A program made the translations under genes and the position numbers. 64,000 nucleotides of DNA from Citrifermentans bremense (GTDB lineage: Bacteria > Desulfobacterota > Desulfuromonadia > Geobacterales > Geobacteraceae). This document shows positions 18,102 through 25,912 of the stretch, one piece after another (the first letter of the stretch is position 1; every line of letters starts with the position of its first letter). The notes beneath the pieces were generated by a model. The model saw nothing but the letters and a program-made list of their open reading frames with translations. It was not told the origin of the DNA and did not search any database. Location: assembly GCF_014218275.1 (NCBI RefSeq), contig NZ_AP023213.1:558001-622000 (forward strand). The letters are read 5' to 3'.

Positions 18102-18130
18102 TTGACACGTTAATCCTTTTACTATATGTT
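18102..18130 (+). promoter_or_regulatory. tRNA promoter
   Basis: TTGACA (18102-18107) and TATGTT (18125-18130) with a 17-bp spacer lie 15 bp before the mature tRNA start. Confidence 0.65.
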
Positions 18131-18145
18131 TTAATTTCGCTTTTC

Positions 18146-18222
18146 GGGCCTATAGCTCAGTTGGTTAGAGCTACCGGCTCATAACCGGTCGGTCCCAGGT
18201 TCGAGTCCTGGTGGGCCCACCA
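18146..18222 (+). tRNA. tRNA with CAU anticodon, probably tRNA-Ile2 (else elongator Met)
   Basis: This is a complete 77-nt cloverleaf with encoded CCA. The acceptor stem is GGGCCTA/TGGGCCC, the D arm GCTCAGTTGGTTAGAGC, the anticodon stem ACCGG/CCGGT with loop CTCATAA, and the T arm carries GGTTCGAGTCC. The CAU anticodon fits Met or lysidine-modified Ile2. C4-G69 and C5-G68 in the acceptor stem are recognition features of TilS substrates, and the overall sequence resembles tRNA-Ile2 of Bacillus, so Ile2 is favoured. It has its own promoter and terminator. Confidence 0.93.
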
Positions 18223-18296
18223 CCTTACAATTAGGATGATGTAGGGATGCCCTTAAAGCACCTGGTCAGACGAAACAATACACCTAAAGTGGGGAG

Positions 18297-18332
18297 AAAG
18301 AGTGCACACCAAGCGGTTGCACTCTTTTTCTT
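18297..18332 (+). terminator. Terminator of the tRNA unit
   Basis: AAAGAGTGCA (18297-18306) pairs perfectly with TGCACTCTTT (18318-18327), then TTCTTTT. The T tract ends only about 10 nt before the next start codon. Confidence 0.88.
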
Positions 18333-18341
18333 TTGTGCGCG

Positions 18342-19460
18342 ATGATTACTCCTAGAGTTTCAGATATATCCGGAATCACTGGCAAAATTGCCCCATCCCA
18401 CCTCGCCGAGTCCTGGGACAACGTGGGGCTGCAGCTAGGGGACCCCTCAAGCCAGGTCTCGAGGATCATGGTGGCGCTCGATCCGGGACGCCCAGCAGTC
18501 GAGGCCGCGATCGAGGCCGGCTGCCAGCTCCTGATAACGCACCACCCCTTCATCTTCACCCCGCTCAAGAAGATCTCCACCGCGGACGAAACCGGCCGCC
18601 TCGCCATACTCGCCCTTAAGAACGACCTCTCCATCATCTCGCTGCACACCAACTTCGACATCGCCCAGGGTGGCGTGAACGACCTTCTGGCCGGGCTCAT
18701 CGGTGTCCAGGAGGCGCAGCCGCTCAGGATCACCGGCGGCGAGGAGTACGTGAAGCTGGTCTTTTTCGCGCCGCACGGCTGCGAGGAGCAGCTTTTAGGA
18801 GCGCTTTCGCCGTTCATGCCCAATATCGGCAACTACCGCGACTGCTCCTACCAGGGGGAGGGGACCGGGAGGTTCACGGCACTTTCCGGGGCGCGACCCT
18901 TCGTGGGGGAGGTTGGGAAAAGCCATGCCGAGCCCGAGAGCCGGCTCGAGCTCCTGCTGGTCAAGGAGCGCGTAGCCCAGGCCGTCGCGGCGCTCAAGAG
19001 TGCGCATCCCTACGAGGAACCCGCCTACGATCTCTACCCGGTGCTGAACCGGGGCGAGAGCTACGGCCTGGGACGGATCGGGAGGCTGGCGGAGCCGATG
19101 CGCGCCGGCGACTATGCGCTCAGGGTTAAGGGATCCCTGGCTGCGACCGGGGTGCGCCTGGTGGGCGACCCGGCGCGGCAGGTGAAGAAGGTCGCCCTTT
19201 GCGGCGGCTCCGGCGTATCGCTCATGCACGAAGCGCAGCGCAAGGGGGCCGACATCCTGGTCACCGCAGATGTGAAGTATCACGAGGCACGCGAGGCGGA
19301 AGCGCTGGGGCTCGCGCTGCTAGACGCCGGTCATTTTTCCACAGAGTTTCCCATGGTTCACGGCCTGGCCGGGCAGCTCAAAGCCGCCTTGCAGGCAAAG
19401 CGGTTCGAAACAGAAGTTTTGGAGTACCAAGGAGAGCGCGAACCTTTCAGTTTCTGGTAG
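18342..19460 (+). CDS. Nif3-like dinuclear metal centre protein
   Basis: The product is 372 residues from ATG 18342 (MITPRVSDISG). The Nif3/GTP cyclohydrolase I type 2-like fold is shown by SWDNVGLQLGD, LLITHHPFIF (metal-binding His pair), SLHTNFDIAQGGVNDLLA and the C-terminal DAGHFSTEF. The long form contains a central insertion with HPYEEPAYDLYP, the PII-like domain seen in many bacteria. The family binds two metal ions and its cellular role is unclear. No Shine-Dalgarno stands next to the ATG; the nearest, GGGGAG at 18291-18296, lies on the far side of the tRNA terminator hairpin. The gene appears co-directional with the zinc-ribbon gene, as is common for this pair. Confidence 0.9.
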   Translation: MITPRVSDISGITGKIAPSHLAESWDNVGLQLGDPSSQVSRIMVALDPGRPAVEAAIEAGCQLLITHHPFIFTPLKKISTADETGRLAILALKNDLSIISLHTNFDIAQGGVNDLLAGLIGVQEAQPLRITGGEEYVKLVFFAPHGCEEQLLGALSPFMPNIGNYRDCSYQGEGTGRFTALSGARPFVGEVGKSHAEPESRLELLLVKERVAQAVAALKSAHPYEEPAYDLYPVLNRGESYGLGRIGRLAEPMRAGDYALRVKGSLAATGVRLVGDPARQVKKVALCGGSGVSLMHEAQRKGADILVTADVKYHEAREAEALGLALLDAGHFSTEFPMVHGLAGQLKAALQAKRFETEVLEYQGEREPFSFW

Positions 19461-19473
19461 GTTCGCGCTCTTT
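19433..19473 (+). terminator. Perfect 13-bp hairpin overlapping the nif3-like stop codon
   Basis: AGAGCGCGAACCT (19433-19445) pairs with AGGTTCGCGCTCT (19459-19471), then TTG. The stop codon TAG (19458-19460) lies at the base of the loop. It could attenuate read-through into the next gene, but the T tract is short. Confidence 0.6.
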
Positions 19474-19507
19474 GTGCACATAAAACAGGGAGTTGGGGAG
19501 GCAGATT

Positions 19508-20224
19508 TTGCGTAACAGTCTGAAGTCGTTATACGAATTGCAGGAAATCGACCTGAGGATCGACGGTCTGGACAGCGAGAAAGCACAGCTTCTGAGCGAG
19601 GCTCAGGCACTCGAGGCGAAGCTTGCCGACGCGCGCGAGAAGATCGCGGCGAGGCGCGAGGAGGCGCGTACCCTGGAAGAGGAGAAGGGCGCGCTGGAGG
19701 CGAACCTGAAGTCGGAAGGTGAGAACATCACCAGGTCCGAGGCGCACCTCAAGGAGATCAAGACCCAGAAGGAGTACCAGGCGGTCTCCAAGGAAATCTC
19801 CACCGCGAAGAAGCTGATCGCCGAGCTGGAGGACCAGATCCTGCAGAAGATAAATGCGATCGAAGAAATCAACGTCGACGTGGCCAAGAAGGAGGCCGAC
19901 CTGGCCGAACTCGAGGGGAACGTGGCCACCCAGAAAGGGGAAGTGGAAGCCAAGGTGCAGAGCCTCGACTCCGGCATCGCCGTCGATGTCGCCACCCGCG
20001 AGCAGACCGTGAAGGGGCTCCCCGCCTCGGTGATGAAGCGCTACAGCAGGCTGCGGGACCAGCGCCGCGGCGTGGCCGTGGTCGAGGCCAAGGAAGGTAA
20101 CTGCATGGGGTGCAACATGCACCTGCCGCCGCAGCTCTACAACACCCTGTTCCGCGCCGACGATGTGATCACCTGCCCGCACTGCCAGCGCATCCTGGTC
20201 ATGAAGCAGGAAGTGGAAGGATAG
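19508..20224 (+). CDS. Coiled-coil protein with C4 zinc ribbon (CT398/DUF164 type)
   Basis: The product is 238 residues. TTG 19508 is chosen because GGGGAGG ends 6 nt upstream; an earlier in-frame TTG at 19493 overlaps that site. Residues 10-170 are a long heptad-rich coiled coil (EAKLADAREKIAARREEA, DVAKKEADLAELEGN). The C-terminus carries a four-cysteine zinc ribbon, NCMGCNMHLPP and CPHCQRIL. Proteins of this family sit beside nif3-like genes and rnpB in many deltaproteobacteria. A nucleic-acid or secretion-chaperone role has been proposed for relatives, but nothing here settles it. Confidence 0.85.
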   Translation: MRNSLKSLYELQEIDLRIDGLDSEKAQLLSEAQALEAKLADAREKIAARREEARTLEEEKGALEANLKSEGENITRSEAHLKEIKTQKEYQAVSKEISTAKKLIAELEDQILQKINAIEEINVDVAKKEADLAELEGNVATQKGEVEAKVQSLDSGIAVDVATREQTVKGLPASVMKRYSRLRDQRRGVAVVEAKEGNCMGCNMHLPPQLYNTLFRADDVITCPHCQRILVMKQEVEG

Positions 20225-20230
20225 AAGAGG

Positions 20231-20302
20231 CAGATTAAGACTAAGATCAAGATTAAGTCTCCAGCTGCGCTTTGTCTTAATCTTGATCTTTATCTTAAGC
20301 TG
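20231..20302. repeat. Inverted repeat upstream of rnpB
   Basis: A segment around AAGATCAAGATTAAG (20241-20257 area) is repeated in inverted form around CTTAATCTTGATCTTTATC (20275-20296 area), with a GC-rich middle. The arms are built from short GAT/AAG units. It can form a long hairpin between the zinc-ribbon gene and rnpB. It resembles the low-complexity intergenic hairpins scattered through Geobacter genomes. Confidence 0.6.
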
Positions 20303-20312
20303 CCGTTAAGTT

Positions 20313-20743
20313 TTGGCCGAAGCAGACCAGATGGCCGCCGCCCGCCGTAGCCTTGTGCGAAGGTGGGGGGAGGAAAGTCCGGGCTCCACAGGGCATGGTG
20401 CTGGATAACGTCCAGCGAGGGTGACCTCAGGGAAAGTGCCACAGAGAGAAGTCCGCCGTCCAAAACTGAAGCCAAAGGGGCTAGCCCCCCGAAGCTTCAG
20501 CGAAGGGGGGTAAGGGTGAAAGGGTGAGGTAAGAGCTCACCGGGTTCGGCGGCGACGCCGGATGCCAGGTAAACCCCACCAGGAGCAAGACCAAATAGGG
20601 AAGCGTCAAGGACGGCCCGTCCGTGCTTCCGGGTTGGTTGCTTGAGGGCGTCGGTAACGGCGCTCCTAGATGAATGACCATCGCCCGCCTCCGGGTAACC
20701 GGCTGCGGGAACAGAACCCGGCTTACGGGCTGCTTCGGCCAAT
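20313..20743 (+). ncRNA. rnpB: RNase P RNA (bacterial class A)
   Basis: The RNase P RNA cores are all present in order: GAGGAAAGTCCGGGC near 20370, GGTAAGAGCTCACC, CCAGGTAAACCCCACC, GAGCAAGACCAAATAG, TAGATGAATGACC and ACAGAACCCGGCTTAC near 20711. The ends pair as helix P1: TTGGCCGAAGCAG at 20313 with CTGCTTCGGCCAA ending 20742. A seven-T run after P1 lets the same helix act as terminator. P12 (CTGAAGC/GCTTCAG, 20466-20502) is present and extended. The RNA processes the 5' ends of tRNAs with RnpA. Open frames across it are meaningless. Confidence 0.97.
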
Positions 20744-20756
20744 TTTTTTAAACCGT

Positions 20757-20893
20757 TCAGAGTTCAAAGTTCAACGTTCGCCCCCGCTCTCCTCTTCTGC
20801 CGTCTACTCGGAGACTGGGGGCGTACCTGTACCGACCAAGAGGGGGGCGAACCCTCCAACGCAGAATTTTGAACTTTGAAACCTTGAACTGAC
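20757..20893. repeat. Inverted repeat downstream of rnpB
   Basis: CAGAGTTCAAAGTTCAACG near 20758 is inverted as TTTTGAACTTTGAAACCTTG near 20866-20887, enclosing about 85 bp. Like the repeat before rnpB, the arms are tandem hexamer-like units (GTTCAA). Together they bracket the RNase P gene. Confidence 0.6.
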
Positions 20894-20968
20894 TTAACGA
20901 ACGGCCCTTCGGGCGAGAGCTCGAACGGCTTTTTTTCGTCCGCCAGGACGCACGAGGGCAGGGTACCG

Positions 20969-21481
20969 ATGGAGTGGGAGAGGGAGTGGGTGAAGGCGGT
21001 AGCCGCGGTGGACGCGGTTTTCCAGGCCCTCCCTCAGGAAAAAGCGCACCGGCTGCACGAACTCTCACGTGCTATGGTCGCGCTCAAGGAGAGGATGCAG
21101 CGCCTGGTGGAACAGGTCGAAGCAGCCGAGTCGTGCGCCGGTTGCGGCGGGGCCTGCTGCGTCTGCGGCAAGTACCATTTCAGCGCGGCCGACCTCCTGG
21201 CGTACCGGGCGACCGGGGAACCGCTTTTCTCCCCACGGTTCGACAACGGCCTCTGTCCTTACCTGGGGGAGCCTGGCTGCCTCATTCCGCCCGGTTACCG
21301 CCCTTTCAACTGCATCACCTTCAATTGCGAGCTGATCGAGGACCGGCTGGCGCACAGCGATGTCTCCCGCTTCTACCTCATGGAGCGCGAGCTCAAGGGG
21401 CTCTACGCCGAGATCCGGTCGCTTTTCCCCGGCGGCGCGATGGACGGGCCTTTGCTGAGGCACGCCGTCCCGGCCCCTTAA
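20969..21481 (+). CDS. Cys-rich putative metal- or cluster-binding protein (YkgJ-like)
   Basis: The 170-residue product has a helical N-terminus (about 1-52) and a cysteine cluster: CAGCGGACCVCG at 56-67, then single Cys at 96, 104, 115 and 120. The pattern CxxCxxxCC with later cysteines is that of the YkgJ/Fe-S or zinc-binding small proteins. The ribosome site is weak (GGGCAGGG, 5 nt before ATG 20969), but cysteine conservation and codon use support a real gene. No signal peptide. It is followed by a second small gene and may form a two-gene unit with it. Confidence 0.72.
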   Translation: MEWEREWVKAVAAVDAVFQALPQEKAHRLHELSRAMVALKERMQRLVEQVEAAESCAGCGGACCVCGKYHFSAADLLAYRATGEPLFSPRFDNGLCPYLGEPGCLIPPGYRPFNCITFNCELIEDRLAHSDVSRFYLMERELKGLYAEIRSLFPGGAMDGPLLRHAVPAP

Positions 21482-21521
21482 CTCCGTAGCACTACCGTTG
21501 TCTGATCGGAGGATACTACTG

Positions 21522-21863
21522 ATGGCTACCGTAAATGACCTGGTGCTGGTCCATATCGACAACAAACCTGCTTTTTACGCGAGAATCGAGGACATCTCCC
21601 CGGACGTGAAGCCGGGTTGGTGGAAGGTGCAGCTGCTGGTGCTCACCGTGCCGCTGCAGGTGTACACCTGGATACTGGACGAAAGCCAGGTGAACGGTGC
21701 CCCCTTCACCATGGCCGGCACCCCGATCCTACTGGAAAAGGTGGTATCCCCGGAACCGCCTCCGAAGCCTCTTGCCTCCGTCGGCAAGGAGGGTAACGGC
21801 GCAAGCAAGGAAGCTCCGCGCAAGGGGGGTAACGTGGTCTCCCTGTTCGACAGGAAAAAGTAA
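21522..21863 (+). CDS. Conserved hypothetical protein, 113 residues
   Basis: ATG 21522 follows GGAGGA at a good distance. The product begins MATVNDLVLVHIDNKPAFYA and has a beta-rich SH3-like first half (VKPGWWKVQLLVLTVPLQVYTWIL) and a Pro/Lys-rich flexible tail ending NVVSLFDRKK. No catalytic motif or membrane segment is seen. It lies 40 bp after the Cys-rich gene and ends before a terminator. I do not recognise a function. Confidence 0.7.
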   Translation: MATVNDLVLVHIDNKPAFYARIEDISPDVKPGWWKVQLLVLTVPLQVYTWILDESQVNGAPFTMAGTPILLEKVVSPEPPPKPLASVGKEGNGASKEAPRKGGNVVSLFDRKK

Positions 21864-21885
21864 GCAAAATATCTCCCCATACCAG

Positions 21886-21914
21886 GGCGGAGGGGCCCCT
21901 CCCTCCGCCTTTTT
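21886..21914 (+). terminator. Terminator separating the small genes from the mra cluster
   Basis: GGCGGAGGG (21886-21894) pairs with CCCTCCGCC (21901-21909), followed by TTTTT. Confidence 0.88.
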
Positions 21915-22053
21915 CGCGCTCTAACCCCGGCCCGCAGGTTCCAGTTCGCCGGCGCCGCACCCCGTTCTGCCACTTCTTGCCACTTCCCCGCCCCGACGCC
22001 GATAAATCCCCGTAAAACCTCCAAAAAATTCCCTATTTGGCGCTAATTTTGCC

Positions 22054-22082
22054 TTGACAACATGACTCCCCTACCGTATAGT
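22054..22082 (+). promoter_or_regulatory. Main promoter of the mra/dcw cluster
   Basis: TTGACA (22054-22059) and TATAGT (22077-22082) are 17 bp apart, nearly consensus. Transcription would start around 22089, directly in front of the MraZ boxes. Confidence 0.8.
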
Positions 22083-22091
22083 TCGTGCACG

Positions 22092-22121
22092 AAAGTGGTA
22101 TATTGTGGTATAAAGTGGCAA
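22092..22121 (+). promoter_or_regulatory. Three tandem MraZ boxes
   Basis: AAAGTGGTAT, ATTGTGGTAT and AAAGTGGCAA follow each other without gaps, so GTGG recurs every 10 bp. MraZ proteins are known to bind direct repeats of this type (TGGG- or AAAGTG-containing, 10-bp period) ahead of their own gene. Placement just after the transcription start predicts autorepression of the whole cluster. Confidence 0.85.
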
Positions 22122-22138
22122 CCGATGCCGGGGAAATC

Positions 22139-22621
22139 ATGTTCAGAGGGAAATTCGATACGACGATCGACGCCAAAGGGCGCACCAGCATCCCTGCGAA
22201 ATTCCGCGAGGTTTTGCTGGACACCTTTGGAGACGAGCGTTTTTTCCTCACCAAGTCGAGCCCGGTGCGGCTGGACGGGGAACAGGTCTGCTACGGCCTG
22301 GTGATCTACCCTTATCACGAGTTCCTGGCGCTCGAGGAGAAGCTCAAAGACGGCACGGCTTTGGGGCTCACGGTGAACCAGTTGGCCGCGGTACGGCGCA
22401 CCATCCTTGTCCCCGCCGTCGAGTGCGTTGCGGACAAGCTGGGGCGCGTGCTGGTTCCCAACGACCTCAGAAAGACGGCGCAGCTCGAGCGCGAGATCCA
22501 CTTCGTTGGGATGCAGAACAAGGTCGACATCTACAGCCAGGCGGTCTGGGCCCGGGTCTGCGAGCAGGACGAGCAGAATTTCCCCGTGGATTCCGCAGCC
22601 CTCGCCGGGCTCGGTCTCTAG
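22139..22621 (+). CDS. mraZ: Transcriptional regulator MraZ
   Basis: ATG 22139 (MFRGKFDTTIDAKGRTSIP) gives 160 residues, typical for MraZ; the frame extending upstream runs through the operator and is discarded. Two SpoVT/AbrB-like repeats are visible: IDAKGRTSIPAKFRE near 10-24 and DKLGRVLVPNDLRK near 100. It forms a ring-shaped oligomer that binds the tandem boxes upstream and represses the cluster. Its stop codon is immediately followed by the rsmH ATG. Confidence 0.96.
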   Translation: MFRGKFDTTIDAKGRTSIPAKFREVLLDTFGDERFFLTKSSPVRLDGEQVCYGLVIYPYHEFLALEEKLKDGTALGLTVNQLAAVRRTILVPAVECVADKLGRVLVPNDLRKTAQLEREIHFVGMQNKVDIYSQAVWARVCEQDEQNFPVDSAALAGLGL

Positions 22622-23560
22622 ATGGAAGACTTTCATCACATATCGGTTTTGCCGGACGAGGTCCTGCAGGCGCTCTCGCCGAGGTCGGGCGGGGTGTACG
22701 TGGACGGCACCCTGGGAGGGGCGGGGCACGCGGGGCTCATCCTCACGGCTAGCTCCCCGGACGGCCTCTTGATCGGCTTCGACCGGGACGAGGAAGCCAT
22801 CGCGGTGGCGAGAAAGCGGCTCTCCGTTTTCGGTGACCGGGTCCGGATCTTCCACCGGAACTTCGCCGGGATCGCCGCTGCGCTGGCGGAAATAGGGGTG
22901 GAAGGGATCGACGGGTTCGTGCTGGACCTGGGTGTGTCGAGCCACCAGCTGGACCGCGAGGAGCGGGGCTTCAGCTTCATGCACGACGCGCCGCTCGACA
23001 TGCGCATGGACCGCAGTTCCGGCCAGAGCGCGGCCGACCTGGTGAACACCCTCCCCGAATCGGAGCTTTACCGGATCATCTCCGAGTACGGCGAGGAGCG
23101 CTGGGCCAAACGGGTGGCTTCCTTCATCGTCAAGGCCAGGGACGAGCGTCCCATCGAGACCACGCTGGAGCTGGTGGACGTGATCAAGGGGTCGATCCCC
23201 AAGGCGAAGTGGGAGGAGCGGCTCCACCCCGCCACCCGGACCTTCCAGGCGCTGAGGATCGCGGTAAACGAGGAATTGAAGAGCCTGGAAGAAGGGCTTA
23301 AGGGCCTGCTCTCACTGCTGAAGCCGGGGGGACGCGGCGCGGTGATCTCCTTCCACTCGCTGGAAGACCGCATCGTGAAGGAGAGCTTTCGAACCGCGGC
23401 GACCGGCTGCACCTGCCCGAAGGAGCTTCCCGTCTGCATCTGCGGGCGCGTTCCGAGGTTCAAGCTGGTGACCAGGAAGCCGATTACGGCCGGCGAGGCC
23501 GAAGTGGCAGCGAATCCGCGCTCCAGGAGCGCGAAGCTGCGGGTAGTGGAAAAGATTTAG
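22622..23560 (+). CDS. rsmH: 16S rRNA (cytosine-1402-N4)-methyltransferase RsmH
   Basis: The 312-residue product starts on the base after the mraZ stop. AdoMet-binding and RsmH signatures are [61 protein letters not shown] and [13 protein letters not shown] CxC/CxCG group ([13 protein letters not shown]) near 270 may bind metal. It methylates N4 of C1402 in the ribosomal P site. The position between mraZ and ftsL is the canonical one. Confidence 0.97.
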   Translation: MEDFHHISVLPDEVLQALSPRSGGVYVDGTLGGAGHAGLILTASSPDGLLIGFDRDEEAIAVARKRLSVFGDRVRIFHRNFAGIAAALAEIGVEGIDGFVLDLGVSSHQLDREERGFSFMHDAPLDMRMDRSSGQSAADLVNTLPESELYRIISEYGEERWAKRVASFIVKARDERPIETTLELVDVIKGSIPKAKWEERLHPATRTFQALRIAVNEELKSLEEGLKGLLSLLKPGGRGAVISFHSLEDRIVKESFRTAATGCTCPKELPVCICGRVPRFKLVTRKPITAGEAEVAANPRSRSAKLRVVEKI

Positions 23561-23572
23561 AGAGGTAGCATC

Positions 23573-23908
23573 ATGTCGCAAAGCAAAGTCGCCTACGGCA
23601 AGGTCGCCGCACCGGCAAGACCGGGCGCGGTCGCGAGGGAGAGCTGGGTCAGCTTTCCCTATCTCACGGGAGTGATGGTGCTCCTGACGCTGGTCTCGAT
23701 CTTTCACGTCTGGTCCCGGGTCGAGGTGATCGACATGAACCTGAAGATCGGGGAGGCATCGAAGCAGCTGAAGGAACAGCAGCAGGAAAACAAGCGCCTC
23801 CGGGTCGAAGTCGCCTCGCTTAAGGCGCCGGCCAGGATCGAGGCGCTGGCCAAGGGCGAGCTCGGCATGGCGCTTCCCTCCGATCAGCAGGTGGTCCTGG
23901 TCAAGTGA
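23573..23908 (+). CDS. ftsL: Cell division protein FtsL
   Basis: This is a 111-residue single-pass protein: short cytoplasmic tail, TM helix about 27-46 (FPYLTGVMVLLTLVSIFHVW), and a periplasmic leucine-zipper-like coiled coil about 52-85. FtsL forms the FtsQLB complex that activates septal synthesis. It is recognised mostly from size, topology and position. The stop overlaps the ftsI start by 4 nt (GTGA). Confidence 0.88.
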   Translation: MSQSKVAYGKVAAPARPGAVARESWVSFPYLTGVMVLLTLVSIFHVWSRVEVIDMNLKIGEASKQLKEQQQENKRLRVEVASLKAPARIEALAKGELGMALPSDQQVVLVK

Positions 23909-25899
23909 TCGAGAAACGGGAGAAATGGGCCAGAGTCCGGATGCGTTTTGTGGCCCTCTTGTTCGCGATCGTCTTCGTGGCCACCACCGGCCGCGCCTTT
24001 TACCTGCAGGTGCTCAACAACGACCGGCTGGTGAAACTCGCGGAGAAACAGCATCAAAGGATCGTGGCGCTGACCCCGGCCCGCGGCACCATCTACGACA
24101 GGACCAACGCACCGTTCGCCGTCTCCATCGAGATGGATTCCTGCTACGCCGAGACGCGCAACATGGACAACATCCCGCAGGAGGCGGCGCAGCTTGCGCC
24201 TCTTTTGGGTTACAGCGTGCAGGAACTGGAGGCGAAGCTCAAAGGGGCCAAAAACTTCGTCTGGCTCGCGCGCCGCATCCCGCCTGAGCAGGCCCAGAAG
24301 GTGAAAGCGCTGGGGCTCGAGGGGGTCGGCTTCGTAAAAGAAAGCAAACGCTTCTACCCCAATTCTCAGGTGGCAGCTCACGTGGTAGGCTTCACCGGTG
24401 TCGATCCGGGCGGCCTGGAGGGGGTGGAGAAGAAGTACGACGCCACCATCCTCGGCAACACGGGCTTCCTGGTGACCGAGCGCGACGCGCTCGGGCGCGA
24501 CATCGCCCTGAAAGAGGGGAGCGAGGGGAAAAGCGGTTCTAAGGGAAACAACGTCGTTCTCACCCTGGACAAGAACGTTCAGTACATTGCGGAGAAGGAG
24601 CTGACCAACGCGGTGGTGAAAAACGGCGCCAAGGCCGGCATCGCCATCGTGATGGAGCCCGACACCGGGCGGGTCCTGGCCCTGGCCAACTACCCCTCCT
24701 TCAACCCGAACAGCTTTGCCGACTACGGGCAGGCGGCGCTTAGAAACCGCGCCATCGCCGACAGCTTCGAGCCCGGCTCCACCTTCAAGATCTTCCTGGT
24801 AGCCTCGGCGCTTGAGGCGGGGGTGATCAGATCCGGCGACATGTTCAACTGCGAAAACGGCAGTTACCGCATGTACGGCAGGACCATTCACGACACGCAC
24901 AAGTACGGGGCGCTCAGCGTACCGCAGATACTCAAGTACTCCAGCAACATCGGTGCCGCCAAGATCGGCAGCAGGCTGGGACCAGAAAGGCTCTACGCCG
25001 CTCTCACCGGATTTGGCTTCGGCGAGAAAAGCAGCATAGATCTCCCGGGAGAGGCGTCCGGGATGTTGCGGCCGCAGTCCAAGTGGTACGGCATCGACCT
25101 CGCCACCATCTCTTTCGGCCAGGGTGTGACCGCCACGGCACTGCAGATCACCAACGCGGTGTCGGTTGTAGCCAACGGCGGCAACCTGATGAAGCCGTAC
25201 CTGGTGGACCGGATCGTGGACGACAACGGCGTGGTGCTGCAGCAGTTCGCTCCCCAGGTGAAAAGGCGCATCATCTCGCCGGAGACGGCGAAGTCCGTGG
25301 CCCGCATGCTGGAGGGGGTCGTTGTGGAAGGGGGGACCGGCACCGGCGCCGCGGTCGAAGGGTACCGGGTCGCGGGGAAGACCGGCACCGCCCAGAAAGT
25401 CGAGGGTCGCGGATACTCGGCCAGCAAGCGCACCGCCTCCTTCGTCGGTTTCGTCCCGTTGGAAAAGCCCAGGCTCGCCATCATGGTAGTTGTCGACGAG
25501 CCGACCACCAGTTCCTACGGCGGCGTGGTCGCAGCCCCGGCCTTCAGTGCCATAGCGCAGCAGACTCTCTGTTACCTGAACGTCCCGCCGGACAAGAGCC
25601 TACTTGCCAGGAAGAAGGGGGCGGCACCCGAGAAAGTCGCGCCCAAGCCGGAGCCGGCCGCCGAGGGGGGGAGCGTCGAAGGTGGGAGCGTCGAAGGTGG
25701 GAGCGTGCAAGGTCTGGAAGCCGGCGCCATGCCGAACTTCCGGGGGATGAGCATGCGGCAAGTGCTCAAGGTGATGGAAAAGCGCGGTCTCAACGTCAAG
25801 CTGCAGGGAAGCGGCAGGGCCGTCGAACAGAACCCGGCGCCGGGAAGCCGCATCACCACGCAGGACCAGGTCTGGGTCAGGTTCGTCCCTTCGGCCTGA
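23905..25899 (+). CDS. ftsI: Septal peptidoglycan transpeptidase FtsI (PBP3) with C-terminal PASTA domain
   Basis: The 664-residue product starts at GTG 23905 inside the ftsL stop region. It has an N-terminal TM (about 14-31), a dimerisation domain with RGTIYDRTNAPFA, and a transpeptidase domain with the catalytic SxxK serine in PGSTFKIF (about residue 292), SSN in YSSNIG and KTGTAQ. A Gly/Ser/Val/Glu linker (GSVEG repeated, about 588-602) leads to a PASTA domain (PNFRGMSMRQVLKVMEKRG). FtsI crosslinks septal peptidoglycan with FtsW. PASTA tails are more familiar in Gram-positive PBPs but occur in deltaproteobacteria. Confidence 0.96.
   Translation: MIEKREKWARVRMRFVALLFAIVFVATTGRAFYLQVLNNDRLVKLAEKQHQRIVALTPARGTIYDRTNAPFAVSIEMDSCYAETRNMDNIPQEAAQLAPLLGYSVQELEAKLKGAKNFVWLARRIPPEQAQKVKALGLEGVGFVKESKRFYPNSQVAAHVVGFTGVDPGGLEGVEKKYDATILGNTGFLVTERDALGRDIALKEGSEGKSGSKGNNVVLTLDKNVQYIAEKELTNAVVKNGAKAGIAIVMEPDTGRVLALANYPSFNPNSFADYGQAALRNRAIADSFEPGSTFKIFLVASALEAGVIRSGDMFNCENGSYRMYGRTIHDTHKYGALSVPQILKYSSNIGAAKIGSRLGPERLYAALTGFGFGEKSSIDLPGEASGMLRPQSKWYGIDLATISFGQGVTATALQITNAVSVVANGGNLMKPYLVDRIVDDNGVVLQQFAPQVKRRIISPETAKSVARMLEGVVVEGGTGTGAAVEGYRVAGKTGTAQKVEGRGYSASKRTASFVGFVPLEKPRLAIMVVVDEPTTSSYGGVVAAPAFSAIAQQTLCYLNVPPDKSLLARKKGAAPEKVAPKPEPAAEGGSVEGGSVEGGSVQGLEAGAMPNFRGMSMRQVLKVMEKRGLNVKLQGSGRAVEQNPAPGSRITTQDQVWVRFVPSA
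25669..25713 (+). repeat. Three 15-bp tandem repeats within ftsI linker
   Basis: GGGAGCGTCGAAGGT occurs twice, then GGGAGCGTGCAAGGT, coding for repeated GSVEG. A unit length divisible by three allows copy-number change without frameshift between the transpeptidase and PASTA domains. Confidence 0.85.
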
Positions 25900-25912
25900 A
25901 AATGGGGGTAGC

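Noticed and set aside
18146-18222. Initiator tRNA-Met
   Set aside because: The 1-72 pair is G-C and the anticodon stem lacks the three G-C pairs in the initiator arrangement; Ile2 or elongator Met fits better.
20340-20740. Open frames on both strands across 20290-20740
   Set aside because: They lie within RNase P RNA, whose conserved core is unmistakable.
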